Source: Oreohelix idahoensis
Taxonomy: Eukaryota; Mollusca; Gastropoda; Stylommatophora; Oreohelicidae
Direction of reading: 5' to 3'
Length of the DNA: 64,000 nt
NCBI GenBank assembly: GCA_024509875.1
Contig: JAMPIV010012203.1
Coordinates: forward strand, 62,001 to 126,000
The position numbers and the translations under genes are program-made. The notes beneath the pieces are model-generated. The model ran no database searches, was not told the DNA's origin, and saw nothing but the letters and a program-made list of their open reading frames with translations. Positions within the stretch are counted from its first letter, which is position 1. Each line of letters opens with the position of its first letter. Below are positions 11,541 through 20,639 of the stretch, one piece after another.

Positions 11541-11989
11541 TGTTGTGCTAAGAAGGATATGTTCAATAATTCGCTCTTTTTCTTCTTCGTTGCTAAATTA
11601 CATACTCTTGTTTTCTCCTTAATGCGAGTGAAGAAATCGTCTAGACTTTCATCAGGTTTCTGTAGCAGGTGGTGAAGTTCTAATCTTGCCGCTCTAAAGT
11701 TTGTGTGCTTTATGATCAGACGTTTTTCAAATTCGTCCAATATGGCTACGGGGTCGGTTGCCGACTCAACGGGCATGGCGGTAGCAAAACTGTTGTAAAT
11801 TTTCAAACCTTCATCGTCCAATGCTTCTAGAATATATGGAGTTAAGGCTTGACCTTCCAGACCAGTGGTCTTGGAATATAGATCTACGCGTTGGCGCCAT
11901 AATAAGAAAGCTTCACTCTTATCATCTCGACCGGCAAATCGCATTTGGGGTGCGCTGCGATAGTGTTTCGCCGCCATGGTTGACCTCAA
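11513..11989 (-). pseudogene. Gypsy gag, capsid part, frameshifted
   Basis: The frame begins MRSTMAAKHYRSAPQ and has a capsid-like layout (LWRQRVDLYSKTTGLEG, FEKRLIIKHTNFRAARLELH, LLQKPDESLDDFFTRIKEK), matching the retrotransposon gag domain that builds the particle. The true continuation into the nucleocapsid lies in another frame: near 11,580-11,600 a one-base change shifts the reading, and the last 25 residues or so of this frame are out-of-frame sequence. It lies directly upstream of pol and about 80 bp from the 5' LTR. A programmed gag-pol shift is possible, but the position inside the capsid/nucleocapsid linker suggests an ordinary deletion. Confidence 0.8.
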
Positions 11990-12049
11990 CGAAGAAAATT
12001 AGCCGAACAAACTGTACTAACGTGTTATCGTGTAGCTTCTTGCGTCAGT

Positions 12050-12071
12050 CCGGTATCGACCGCTGCCACCA
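12050..12071 (-). promoter_or_regulatory. candidate primer-binding site of the Gypsy element
   Basis: On the minus strand, TGGTGGCAGCGGTCGATACC follows directly after the 5' LTR end (ATTACA). A TGG start next to the LTR is expected for a site pairing with the CCA end of a tRNA. Which tRNA is not determined. Confidence 0.55.
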
Positions 12072-12249
12072 TGTAATGTTATGATGTATGTATATATACG
12101 TTACCACGTTCCCTTTACAGGCACACACATGTTTCAGAAGGCACACAGTAAAAGAGTGTTCAGTTTGCTGCCATGTTTATTTACAGAATCTCGTACATGT
12201 GTGGTTTCGTATTTAATGTGTTATATTACATCGTGTAGTTTCATATTAT
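12072..12249 (-). repeat. 5' LTR of the RT-less Gypsy element, interrupted
   Basis: It ends TGTAAT...ATTACA when compared with the other LTR, but its outer 15 bp or so are absent. At 12,250 the sequence switches to a (CTTA)n run, the tail of a non-LTR element inserted on the minus strand. Confidence 0.8.
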
Positions 12250-13490
12250 ACTTACTTACTTACTTAGTCGTTCCCCTTCTACCGTGAGGTGTAGAGGTTT
12301 GGAAGAGAGAGCGCCAGACTATCCTATCGGCTGTCTTCCTCCTGGCCTGGTTCCATTCTAGTCCTGGATCCTTCAAAGATTGTCTAATGTTGTCCTCCCA
12401 ACGGACTCTGGGTCGTCCTCGGGGTCTGGATCCTTGGCTCTTTGTTTCCCATGCTTGTCGTGGTATCCGATCTTCTCCCATTCTGCAGACATGGCCAAAT
12501 CATCTTAATTGGGACTGTTCTACTTGGGTCTGCAGGGGGTAGGATTTAAGGCCTTGACGTATCGTCTGGTTGCGTACCATGTCTCTTCTTGTTACTTCAA
12601 CCACCTTCCTCAGATACCTCATTTCTGAGGTTTGGATCTGGCTTTTATGGGTTGTAGTCATTGCCCATGACTCGCATCCGTATGTCAAGACTGGGACATA
12701 TGTGGAGCGGTATACAGCCATCTTCGTTTTCTTACCAACCTCTCTCTTGCTGAGGAATCCTCGATTTATGGCCTAAAATGTCTCCCAGCTGCTGCTTTTC
12801 GAGTGGCCAACTCTTCTTTGATGCCCCCCTTTCGGTCTATAATAGCTCCGAGGTATTTAAAGTGGTCGACCTGCTCCAGGACCTGTTCTCCCAGCTTAAT
12901 CAGATGTTTTCTTTCTTCTCGTGATATCACCATGGATTTTGTTTCACAGCTGCTTATGACCACCCCTCTCTTCTCCAGCTCTTCCTTCCAGACTTGCAGG
13001 TTGGATTGGAGATGTGCCTCTGATTTAGCAATCAGGGCAACATCATCAGCAAATGCCAGCTCCGAAATATAGACCTGTCTCATCTTCCAGGACCCCACTG
13101 AATACTTTCTTGTTCTCTCCTTACATGCCTTGATGACATCGTCCATAAGGAGTATGAAGAGGTAAGGTGATAGGATATCACCTTGTCTTACACCAGTGGT
13201 GGTCCTGAACTCTTCCGACTTATGGTTTGCTGTCCTCACATAATTTCTGCAAGACTTGTAGAAGCTCTGTATAGCATGAATCAGAGGTGCTGGAATATTC
13301 TTCCTTGCCAAACAGTCCCAAAGTTTGCTCCAGGGGACCCTGTCAAACGCCTTTTCCAGATCTATGAAACAAAGATGCATCTCACTCTTATACTCAAGGG
13401 CCTTTTCACTCAGCTGTCTGAGTGTGAAGATTAGGTCTTGAGTACTTCGGTTTGCTCGGAATCCGCACTGGACCTCATCCAATTGTGGCT
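12250..13490 (-). pseudogene. RTE-type non-LTR retrotransposon, 5'-truncated, three frames
   Basis: On the minus strand, 13,490-12,766 encodes RT palm sequence: CGFRANRSTQDLIFTLRQL, CFIDLEKAFDRVPW (first catalytic D), GVRQGDILSPYLF and AFADDVALIAKS (the F/YxDD box). The C-terminal region continues in a second frame (12,721-12,500, TYGCESWAMTT) and a third (12,481-12,260, GRPRVRWEDNIRQSLKD, then TADRIVWRSL), the tail usual for RTE-like elements. It ends in a (TAAG)n tail at 12,250, so its 3' end is complete. At least two frameshifts make it inactive. It landed in the LTR of the neighbouring Gypsy element. Confidence 0.85.
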
Positions 13491-13840
13491 CAGCTAGGCG
13501 TCTCTGAGCCATACAGCAAGACTGACTTTGCATTTGAGTTAAAGATTCTGACTTTGTTCTCTCTGGATATAGCTGAGGAGTTCCATATTGGTTGAAGGGC
13601 ATTAAAGGCGCATCTGGCTTTATTTATCTGTGAGCAGACGTCAACAACTGTTCCCCCTCCTTTGTCAATGTTACTCCCCAGATATGTAAAGCTTTCTACT
13701 TCTTCAATGACTTGATCATTGATCTTCATCGAGTCCATCTGCCTATTATTTATTCTCATTTCCTTTGTTTTATTAAAATTTATGTGTAGTCCCATCTTTG
13801 CTGCTTCTGTTACTAATCTATTTGTTTGCTCCTACTTATC
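13490..13840 (-). pseudogene. second RTE-type RT fragment fused to the first
   Basis: The frame 13,795-13,490 reads MGLHINFNKTKEMRIN, ESFTYLGSNIDKGGG and KVRIFNSNAKSVLLYGSET, the RT region just after the catalytic box. It resembles the plus-strand element at 61.5-63.3 kb (ESYTFLGSNIDKAGG, IFNSNVKSVLLFGSET) rather than its immediate neighbour. The join to the 12,250-13,490 element lies near 13,490, where the reading changes from a late RT segment to an earlier one. It is probably a separate, older fragment. Confidence 0.75.
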
Positions 13841-13859
13841 TTGCTGTCTATGTGATGAT

Positions 13860-14160
13860 GATGATATAATCCCTTTAGCTGTGAGCAGGTAGCTCTTGAC
13901 AGCCCATTGCCTCTCCGACAAAGGTGCAAGTCTTCCTCAGTTGTTGTAATGATGTGTATTGTGGATGGTTGGTTGCGATGGGAGTAGCTGGTGTCGCAAG
14001 TCAGTAAGTCGTGGGATTGTAACAGCAGGTGTTCAACTGCTTCCTCATGGTGGCGGCAGTGCCGACAGTTTAGTTCATGTAGTGGGTCTATTCTAGTAAA
14101 GTGTTTATCGACGGGGACATGGCCTGGAGAATTAGACTCTGGTTTCTTTTTTTCAGTTGT
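13860..14160 (-). pseudogene. non-LTR retrotransposon C-terminal Cys/His fragment
   Basis: On the minus strand a frame reads HVPVDKHFTRIDPLHELNC, then RHCRHHEEAVEHLLLQ and runs on to about 13,870. The C-x2-C...H pattern followed by EHLLL is the C-terminal knuckle found after RNase H in I-type elements. Nothing else of that element is visible. Confidence 0.5.
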
Positions 14161-14248
14161 TTAACTGGATCTTGAGGGTTTGATTTAGCTTGATGTTTGA
14201 AGAATGGACGCCCTGTCTGGGAGGTAGCCCACTGGTTTAGCCATTCTT

Positions 14249-14272
14249 GCCTATATATATATATATATATAT
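14249..14272. repeat. (TA)n microsatellite
   Basis: About 12 TA units at the left edge of the LTR-like sequence of element A. Confidence 0.9.
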
Positions 14273-14979
14273 AGGCTTTAGCTTCGCCCTACTCCGACGC
14301 CAGTGGGTCAGATACTTTTCTTTAGTCTACAGCGGGCCGCACGCCATGGCGAGCCCATAAATACAGTTCATAATGGCCTCCGTGGTATTCCTTTATTAAA
14401 CCTTGCTCAAGGTGATACCGCCGACATAGCGGAATTCAAAGTACATAACTAATGTTCTTCGGGCATACCAACCCGGTATATCAATGTCATGGTGATTCGT
14501 GAGTTGCACATTCTACTAATCAACAACTCTTTCCCGCCTAGCGAAAGTCAGCAAACAGGGAAACAAAATGTCAGCCTTAAAGCTGGCTACTTGGAAAAGA
14601 TTTAAGAGCAATTACCTTTTCTTCCGAAAAAACACCACAACTCACATATGTCTCCTAGACGTTTAGAAGACACAATATGGGGGAATATATATTGTAGACA
14701 TCTCAGTCAGACACCGAGGACTTCCTTCCCCATGATATGAAACTCGGGTCGAAACGAATAAATCGTCTAACCCTAACACAGTTTCCAGCTCGACTCCCCA
14801 ACGGAAGTCTTTCTTAACCAACGCCAAAACTCTACGCATGCGTACTTAAACGCAAGACCTTCTGAGCGAAACTCAGATGGGGCGATGTGAACAAATACCA
14901 AGAAAAAGACTGACCATCGAGCCATATATGGTCAGGGGATAAACATCGTCTCTAGTTGCCAATATTCCAAGAAAAACTG
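14273..14979 (-). repeat. element A 3' LTR, part 1 (B-like)
   Basis: Diverged similarity to element B's LTR is visible: CGCCAAAACT, CGCATG, GAGCGAAACT and a CGTATATGGACA/CCATATATGGTCA block occur in the same order as at 23,895-23,990. The LTR is interrupted at 14,980 by the Penelope-like element and resumes at 19,571. Its outer start was not found; it probably lies at or before the TA tract. Confidence 0.55.
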
Positions 14980-15626
14980 GATGGGTTTGAAAAAAAAAAA
15001 AAATCGAAAAAAGGTGATTCGTCTTACGAGGACAAAGGACAAAGAAAATAGTCTACAAGGCCTTCGTCAGGAAAGGAAAGAAAGTGAAGGCTAGATAGGA
15101 CACATAAAAACTAAATAAAATAAAAACTGGGTACTTCCCTGAAGGCAAGAACCGAAATTCTATCAAAATCGCTGTCCTGTTGATAAGCGCGTGGCTGAAC
15201 AGAAAGCGACTTCCGCCGCCGGATGTACACAATGCATACTAAGAAACTAAAAAACGGAACCGGAAAATAAACTACCCAACGTGATAAAAGTGGGGACTGG
15301 AAATAATAAGGGACAGAATGAGTGGGAGATAAATAAATATGAAATAAAAAAATGTATATGGCATACAAATAGAAGAATAGGATAAGAGTGGAAAGAGTAA
15401 AATAGAGCAAGAGAGGAGAGGGTGACCTCAGACAAAGGTGTGAAAAGTGTTGAGACCGGCTGGTTTTAGACACCCCATGCGGTGGATAAGACGGTTCTCA
15501 AGCTGTTCTCGGCTGGCAGTGTCAGAGGAGCAGGATCTGATCGCTGTGACCTGGATGTCGATGGGACCATGGTGGTCAGGACCATTGAAGTGTATAGCAA
15601 CTGGTGTTGACTTTTGCTGAGCGATG

Positions 15627-17306
15627 TCATTTAAGTGCTGGCTGAATCTGTCCCCCAAGTCGTTTGCCTGTTTGGCCAATATAGGTTTTGCAGCAACGTT
15701 TACATATGATCGTATAAATGACATTGCGCGATTCACACGTGAAGCTACTAGTGATGGTGTACGTAGCCTTAGGAAAGGACACCTTCTGGGTTGAGATGAC
15801 ATACTTGCACGTGTTGCATCGTGTCCGACCACAGGGTAGTGTGCCAAAGTGAGTGGCATTCTCCTTTGGGAGACGGCTGTGAACAAGAAGATCCTTCAAG
15901 TTCTTGTCACGTCTATATGCCACCAAAGGTGCTTCACTGAATACTTTTTGGGTCAGAGGCTCTGCTTGGAGGATAGGGAGGTGGCGGAAAAGGATCTGTT
16001 TGACAGTAGTACTGTGAGGGTGATGGGTCAAGATTAATTTGACTCTATCCGAAGTGGATTTATGGTGAGGTTTGAGGGCCTCCAGACGAGAGATGGGGAG
16101 CACACGTTGGAGAGCAGAGGTGAGAACATGTTCTGGATAAAGTCTGTTACGGAAAAAATCCAACATCTCATTGGCTCGTAAGTGGAAGTCATCGTCGTCT
16201 TGGCATAAACGGCGGAGGCGGAGAAGTTGTGAAAAAGGAAGGGAGTCACGACAGGCCCGAGGATGAGAAGAGGTATACAGGAGGTAGCTGTGGGCATCTG
16301 TCGGCTTGTAGTATACTGAGGTATTAAGGCCGGAGGGCGTGATAGAAATAGTAATGTCAAGGAAGTTGACAGATACTGTGGAGACGAGGGAGGTGAACTT
16401 GATGGTGGGGTGAAAGTGGTTCACAAAGTCGATGAAGCGGTGTAAATCAGTCTCAGACATATCTGTGAGACCTATGCCATCATCGATATATCTGCGGTAA
16501 AACCCAGGGAAAGGACCGGAGTATTGTTGCCATATCTGATGCTCCAAGTGGCCCATGAATAGACAGGCATAGCTGGGACCCATCTTCGTTCCCATGGCAA
16601 CACCGCTAATTTGGTCAAAAAACTGACCATTGAATTCAAAGGAATTCAGTTGAAGGACCAGTTCAGCAAGACGGAGAAGAGTGACAGTGGATATAGAAGG
16701 GCAAGTGCGTTGGTCCAGAAAAAACTGAAGAGCTCGGAGACCATCAGAGTGGGGAATAGAGGTATACAGAGAGCAGACGTCCAGCAAGAAAAGACGGTAG
16801 GAGCGGTCTGCTGGGAGTCGGATAGAGGAGAAAGTTGTAAGAGCGTGATTAGTGTCTTTGATGAAGGAGGGAAGATTCACAACGATAGGCTGGAAAATGC
16901 TATCGAGAAAGTCAGAAATGTGTTCAGTAGGACAAGAACAGGCTGAGACAATAGGTCTTCCAGGGTTTTCGATCTTGTGAATTTTGGGGAGCATGTAGAA
17001 TACAGGCTTGCCCAAAGAGCTGTCATGAATCCTGAGATGAGATGCTTCGGGAGGAAGATCATTACTAGTGATAAGCTGTTTAATCGTGTTGTGTACAATG
17101 CGATTGTTAGAGACAGTCGCATCGCTGGTCCTGGACCTGTAAAAAGAGCCATTGGTCAACTGGTTTTTACCTTCACTTAGGTACAAGTCCTTCTGCCAGA
17201 CGACAATGGCTCCTCCCTTGTCAGCCGGTTTGATGACAATGTCGTCTCTACGGCGAAGAAGGGAGAGAGCACCAGACTCCGCCGAAGTGAGATTGGAATA
17301 ATGCAA
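15627..17306 (-). pseudogene. Penelope-like reverse transcriptase with GIY-YIG endonuclease, frameshifted at the end
   Basis: 559 codons are open and the sense continues upstream in the same frame past 17,306 to about 17,630 (SEGERSVLSKGLKFVPL). Early motifs are DDIVIKPADKGGAIVVW and GKPVFYMLPKIHK. The RT core follows: FLLDVCSLYTSIP with the first catalytic aspartate, GVAMGTKMGPSYACLFM, and the YRRYIDDG box. After a linker with TLPCGRTRCNTCKYV, the GIY-YIG nuclease starts RNVIYTIICKRC and YIGQTGKRLG. Here one extra C in a run near 15,655 (five C, four in the other copy) shifts the frame and truncates the nuclease. The protein would nick the target and prime reverse transcription from it. Upstream coding (17,666-18,157) is in a different frame, so there are at least two breaks. 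Confidence 0.9.
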
Positions 17307-17665
17307 TCTACGAGGGCGGAGCTGCTGAATGTCATGGATGGTGTTCTTGATATACAGGTCCAGGGCATGAGAGGCTCCAGGTTTAGGTGTAAAGGGAGGT
17401 TTAGTAGAGTCAGAAAAGCTTGCGAAGATGTCGGATTCAGCCTGAGACTGCGGAGTGCTGTCTTTCTCTCTAAAATGGAGCTTCAGCCTAATGCGACGGT
17501 GAAACCGATGAACATCCTGGAGGAGATTGTATTGGTCTAGGGTCGGACGAAGAGGAACAAATTTTAGGCCCTTACTAAGAACAGAGCGCTCTCCCTCAGA
17601 GAGGGGTAGATCTGGGGGGATGCAGACTACCTGAGTGCATGATGGAGTGGAGAATGGAGGGGTAG

Positions 17666-18157
17666 CTATGGGGGTAGGGATGAGAGGGATAGTTTATGGT
17701 GTTTAGACGTGGAAAGGAACTCATGCAGCTGCCGGTTCAGTGTGTGGATAGTGGTGCGTATCATAGAATAGAAAGGGAAGTTGTTGGAGGTGAGACAACG
17801 TAAGCGAAGCAGAAGCTGGGTCTGTTGGGCACTAAGGTCTGATAAAAGGCGGGAGTGACTGGCGGCCACTACGCGCATACGTTGAAAGCCACATCTGGTC
17901 TCAATTCGTTGTAGGAGACGTTGTTCCCTAGGATTGAGTGAACCAGCAGATGGATGAAAATTGGAAGAAAATCCATTAGGAAGAATTTTGTGGTGGAGGC
18001 AGGTGTGAATAAAGTGGAGATGGGAGGTGAATCTAGTTTTCTTGAAAGTAACGAACGCAAAGTCAATAGCGACACGGGATATATCAGGAGGTAGGGAGCT
18101 AAAGCTGGTGGTAACCGACACACGGAGAGAGTTGATAAAATATTTCAGCGAGGGCAT
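17666..18157 (-). pseudogene. Penelope-like N-terminal region
   Basis: 163 codons upstream of the RT frame, starting MPSLKYFINSLRVSV. It contains RVAIDFAFVTFKKTRFTSHL and NPREQRLLQRIETRCGFQRM, the kind of Arg/Leu-rich N-terminal extension found before RT in Penelope-like proteins. It stops at a TAG at 17,666 and the RT frame continues in another phase. No defined domain is seen. Confidence 0.65.
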
Positions 18158-18552
18158 AGTGGGGAAAAGTAAAACGTCCAGAAAATAAAAAACGTAAAAT
18201 ATGAAATAAATAAAATATAAGACGCTGAAACAATAAATAAATAGGGTAGATTGCGGTAATATAAGGTATGAAGGAAGAATAGGGAAATACGAAAATAAAT
18301 AGGTGAATAGGATATAAAATACTGAGAAAAGGCGATAGGATAGGATCAGGGAGATAAGCAGGATATGTAGATAGAGATACGAGATAACAGAGACACGGTG
18401 CAGTCAAAAAAAAAAATATATATAATCGAGGAAGTGGAGGGGAACTGCGGTAAGACGTGGAATACGATGGATGGGTTTGAAAAAAAAAAAAAAAAAAAAT
18501 CGAAAAAAGGTGATTCGTCTTACGAGGACAAAGGACAAAGAAAATAGTCTAC

Positions 18553-18577
18553 GTTACGGCCACAAGGCCTTCGTCAG
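18553..18577 (-). ncRNA. possible hammerhead-ribozyme-like core in the Penelope pLTR
   Basis: The minus strand reads CTGACGA, A, a 4-bp stem GGCC/GGCC with loop TTGT, then GTAAC. A hammerhead core needs CUGANGA, stem II, then GAAA. Penelope-like elements are known to carry small hammerhead motifs in this region. Here the GAAA is not perfect (GTAA), and I could not pair stems I and III convincingly. The main copy lacks 11 bp of this hairpin. Confidence 0.25.
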
Positions 18578-18934
18578 GAAAGGAAAGAAAGTGAAGGCTA
18601 GATAGGACACATAAAAACTAAATAAAATAAAAACTGGGTACTTCCCTGAAGGCAAGAACCGAAATTCTATCAAAATCGCTGTCCTGTTGATAAGCGCGTG
18701 GCTGAACAGAAAGCGACTTCCGCCGCCGGATGTACACAATGCATACTAAGAAACTAAAAAACGGAACCGGAAAATAAACTACCCAACGTGATAAAAGTGG
18801 GGACTGGAAATAATAAGGGACAGAATGAGTGGGAGATAAATAAATATGAAATAAAAAAATGTATATGGCATACAAATAGAAGAATAGGATAAGAGTGGAA
18901 AGAGTAAAATAGAGCAAGAGAGGAGAGGGTGACC

Positions 18935-19570
18935 TCAGACAAAGGTGTGAAAAGTGTTGAGACCGGCTGGTTTTAGACACTCCATGCGGTGGATAAGACG
19001 GTTCTCAAGCTGTTCTCGGCTGGCAGTGTCAGAGGAGCAGGATCGGATCGCTGTGACCTGGATGTCGATGGGACCATGATGGTCAGGACCATTGAAGTGT
19101 ATAGCAACTGGTGTTGACTTTTGCTGAGCGATGTCATTTAAGTGCTGGCTGAATCTGTCCCCAAGTCGTTTGCCTGTTTGGCCAATATAGGTTTTGCAGC
19201 AACGTTTACATATGATCGTATAAATGACATTGCGCGATTCACACGTGAAGCTACTAGTGATGGTGTACGTAGCCTTAGGAAAGGACACCTTCTGGGTTGA
19301 GATGACATACTTGCACGTGTTGCATCGTGTCCGACCACAGGGTAGTGTGCCAAAGTGAGTGGCATTCTCCTTTGGGAGACGGCTGTGAACAAGAAGATCC
19401 TTCAAGTTCTTGTCACGTCTATATGCCACCAAAGGTGCTTCACTGAATACTTTTTGGGTCAGAGGCTCTGCTTGGAGGATAGGGAGGTGGCGGAAAAGGA
19501 TCTGTTTGACAGTAGTACTGTGAGGGTGATGGGTCAAGATTAATTTGACTCTATCCGAAGTGGATTTATG
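18935..19570 (-). pseudogene. GIY-YIG endonuclease, intact C-terminal copy
   Basis: This part-frame starts within the RT/nuclease linker (HKSTSDRVKLIL) and runs through the complete GIY-YIG domain to the stop. It includes VIYTIICKRC, TYIGQTGKRLGDR, then FSQHLNDIAQQKSTPV and a late REQLENRLIH helix with the expected glutamate. It has no RT and no start of its own, so it is not a working gene. It shows that the main copy lost its nuclease by a one-base insertion. Confidence 0.8.
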
Positions 19571-19773
19571 GACATATATGGACAGGCAACCAGACACCGA
19601 TTCTAAAATTAGATCGCCAGGTTAAGTAACAAGAGGAGGTAACAACCATTGTAAAATACAACCTCCGAGAAACCTGAGTCATGCCCCTTTGATAAGGAAT
19701 CCACAAAATTAATGTATACAAATATTTGGCAAATATAAGCATGTTATCAACACAGCAAAATCTGTGTGCAACA
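19571..19773 (-). repeat. element A 3' LTR, part 2
   Basis: Continuation after the Penelope insertion. It ends TGTGCAACA, matching the GACAGCAACA end of B's LTR, and is followed by a similar purine-tract region. Confidence 0.65.
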
Positions 19774-20639
19774 GCTTACCGAACCCTCCCCGGGAAAAAA
19801 AATGAAACATTTTTTTTTAAATACATCCAGAGCAAGATACAACAGGCTCATATCGCACGAATGATGCGTGGACGGGAGTATCACAAATAAATACTATGCC
19901 TAATGTGAGGCAAAGTGGACGCATGGAGCGTCAGGTGAAAAAAATTTCATAACATTAGAGAAATCATTTCTCTAAGTATATACAATTCCAGCGACGTGCC
20001 ACCAACATACACTACAGTGCTGGCAAACTTATAATGCATATAAATTTATCTGACATCAAATATGTTATCTCCAAAGCTTGCAATGGAATATCATCAAAAC
20101 AGCGGTGTCATATCTTAACATACCGAACTAAAGAGATGTAATCATCTTAACAATGAAAAAATTACATTAAGTAAACATGTAATAATAATTTGACATAATG
20201 TATTATACATAATATTAACTAAGTCGATGATCCATGAAGATCAGGTCATAGACTAAGAGGGCACATCTACTGAGTCGCTCCAAGAGTAGGTAAGGACTTC
20301 ACAATACGCCATGGTTGACAAAATGTACAGATTCTCTTCAACATCGGTGATTTGCTAAGAAAATATAAATAACACAATTCTATTTGATAACCGTAAAATT
20401 CTCTAATATACAGTAATCAAAATACATTGTTAAGTATAAATTGTGGCCATGAGAACTTTCGGTCCTTATATTGTTAACTCAGCCTTCTTCTGTTATAACA
20501 AAGACGGTAACAGAGAAAGAAAATCACACAGCATAATACCATGAATTCCCGTAAAGTGAGAATAGATGTGCTGATACATAATTATAGTACAGAACTATCA
20601 TAAATTCCGAAGTGTATCAGGGAATATAGGACAGAAAAC
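19774..20639 (-). other. element A 3' untranslated region with polypurine tract
   Basis: Just inside the LTR the minus strand has TTTCCCGGGGAGGGTTCGG. The sequence then runs about 870 bp to the end of RT/RNase H. It aligns with B's 24,171-25,048 (shared GAAAAAAAATGAAACATTT, GAGCAAGAT, CTGTTATA, AAAGACGGTAACAGAGAAAG). No gene is seen. Confidence 0.7.

Larger units (their letters stand above)
14980..18468 (-). mobile_element. Penelope-like element, main copy
   Basis: It is read on the minus strand from about 18,468 to 14,980. It contains the RT/GIY-YIG frame and ends in an A/T-rich end (ATGGGTTTGAAAAAA on the plus strand). The same terminal sequence recurs at 18,469, where a partial second copy starts. 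This head-to-tail partial duplication is the LTR-like (pLTR) arrangement typical of Penelope elements. It interrupts the 3' LTR of element A. Confidence 0.88.
18469..19570 (-). repeat. Penelope-like element, partial upstream copy (pLTR)
   Basis: It repeats 14,980-16,058 with very few differences. Those I noticed are 18,488 A-run length, an 11-bp segment near 18,553 that the main copy lacks, a C-run of four instead of five, and a handful of substitutions. It covers the 3' untranslated region and the last part of the RT/GIY-YIG frame. Its boundary with element A's LTR is at about 19,571. Confidence 0.9.

Noticed and set aside
11560..11610. Programmed gag-pol frameshift site in the 9-12 kb Gypsy
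   Set aside because: The shift falls in the linker before the nucleocapsid, with no clear slippery heptamer followed by a structure. A one-base loss is simpler.
15111..15473. 120-codon frame rich in Phe, Leu and Tyr, repeated at 18,618-18,980
   Set aside because: It lies in the untranslated 3' region of the Penelope element. It is repeated only because the element is repeated, and it shows no domain; a small membrane protein is not supported.
15428..15886. Separate 152-codon gene overlapping the Penelope RT
   Set aside because: Its C-terminal half is the displaced end of the GIY-YIG domain after the frameshift; the upstream half is out-of-frame sequence.
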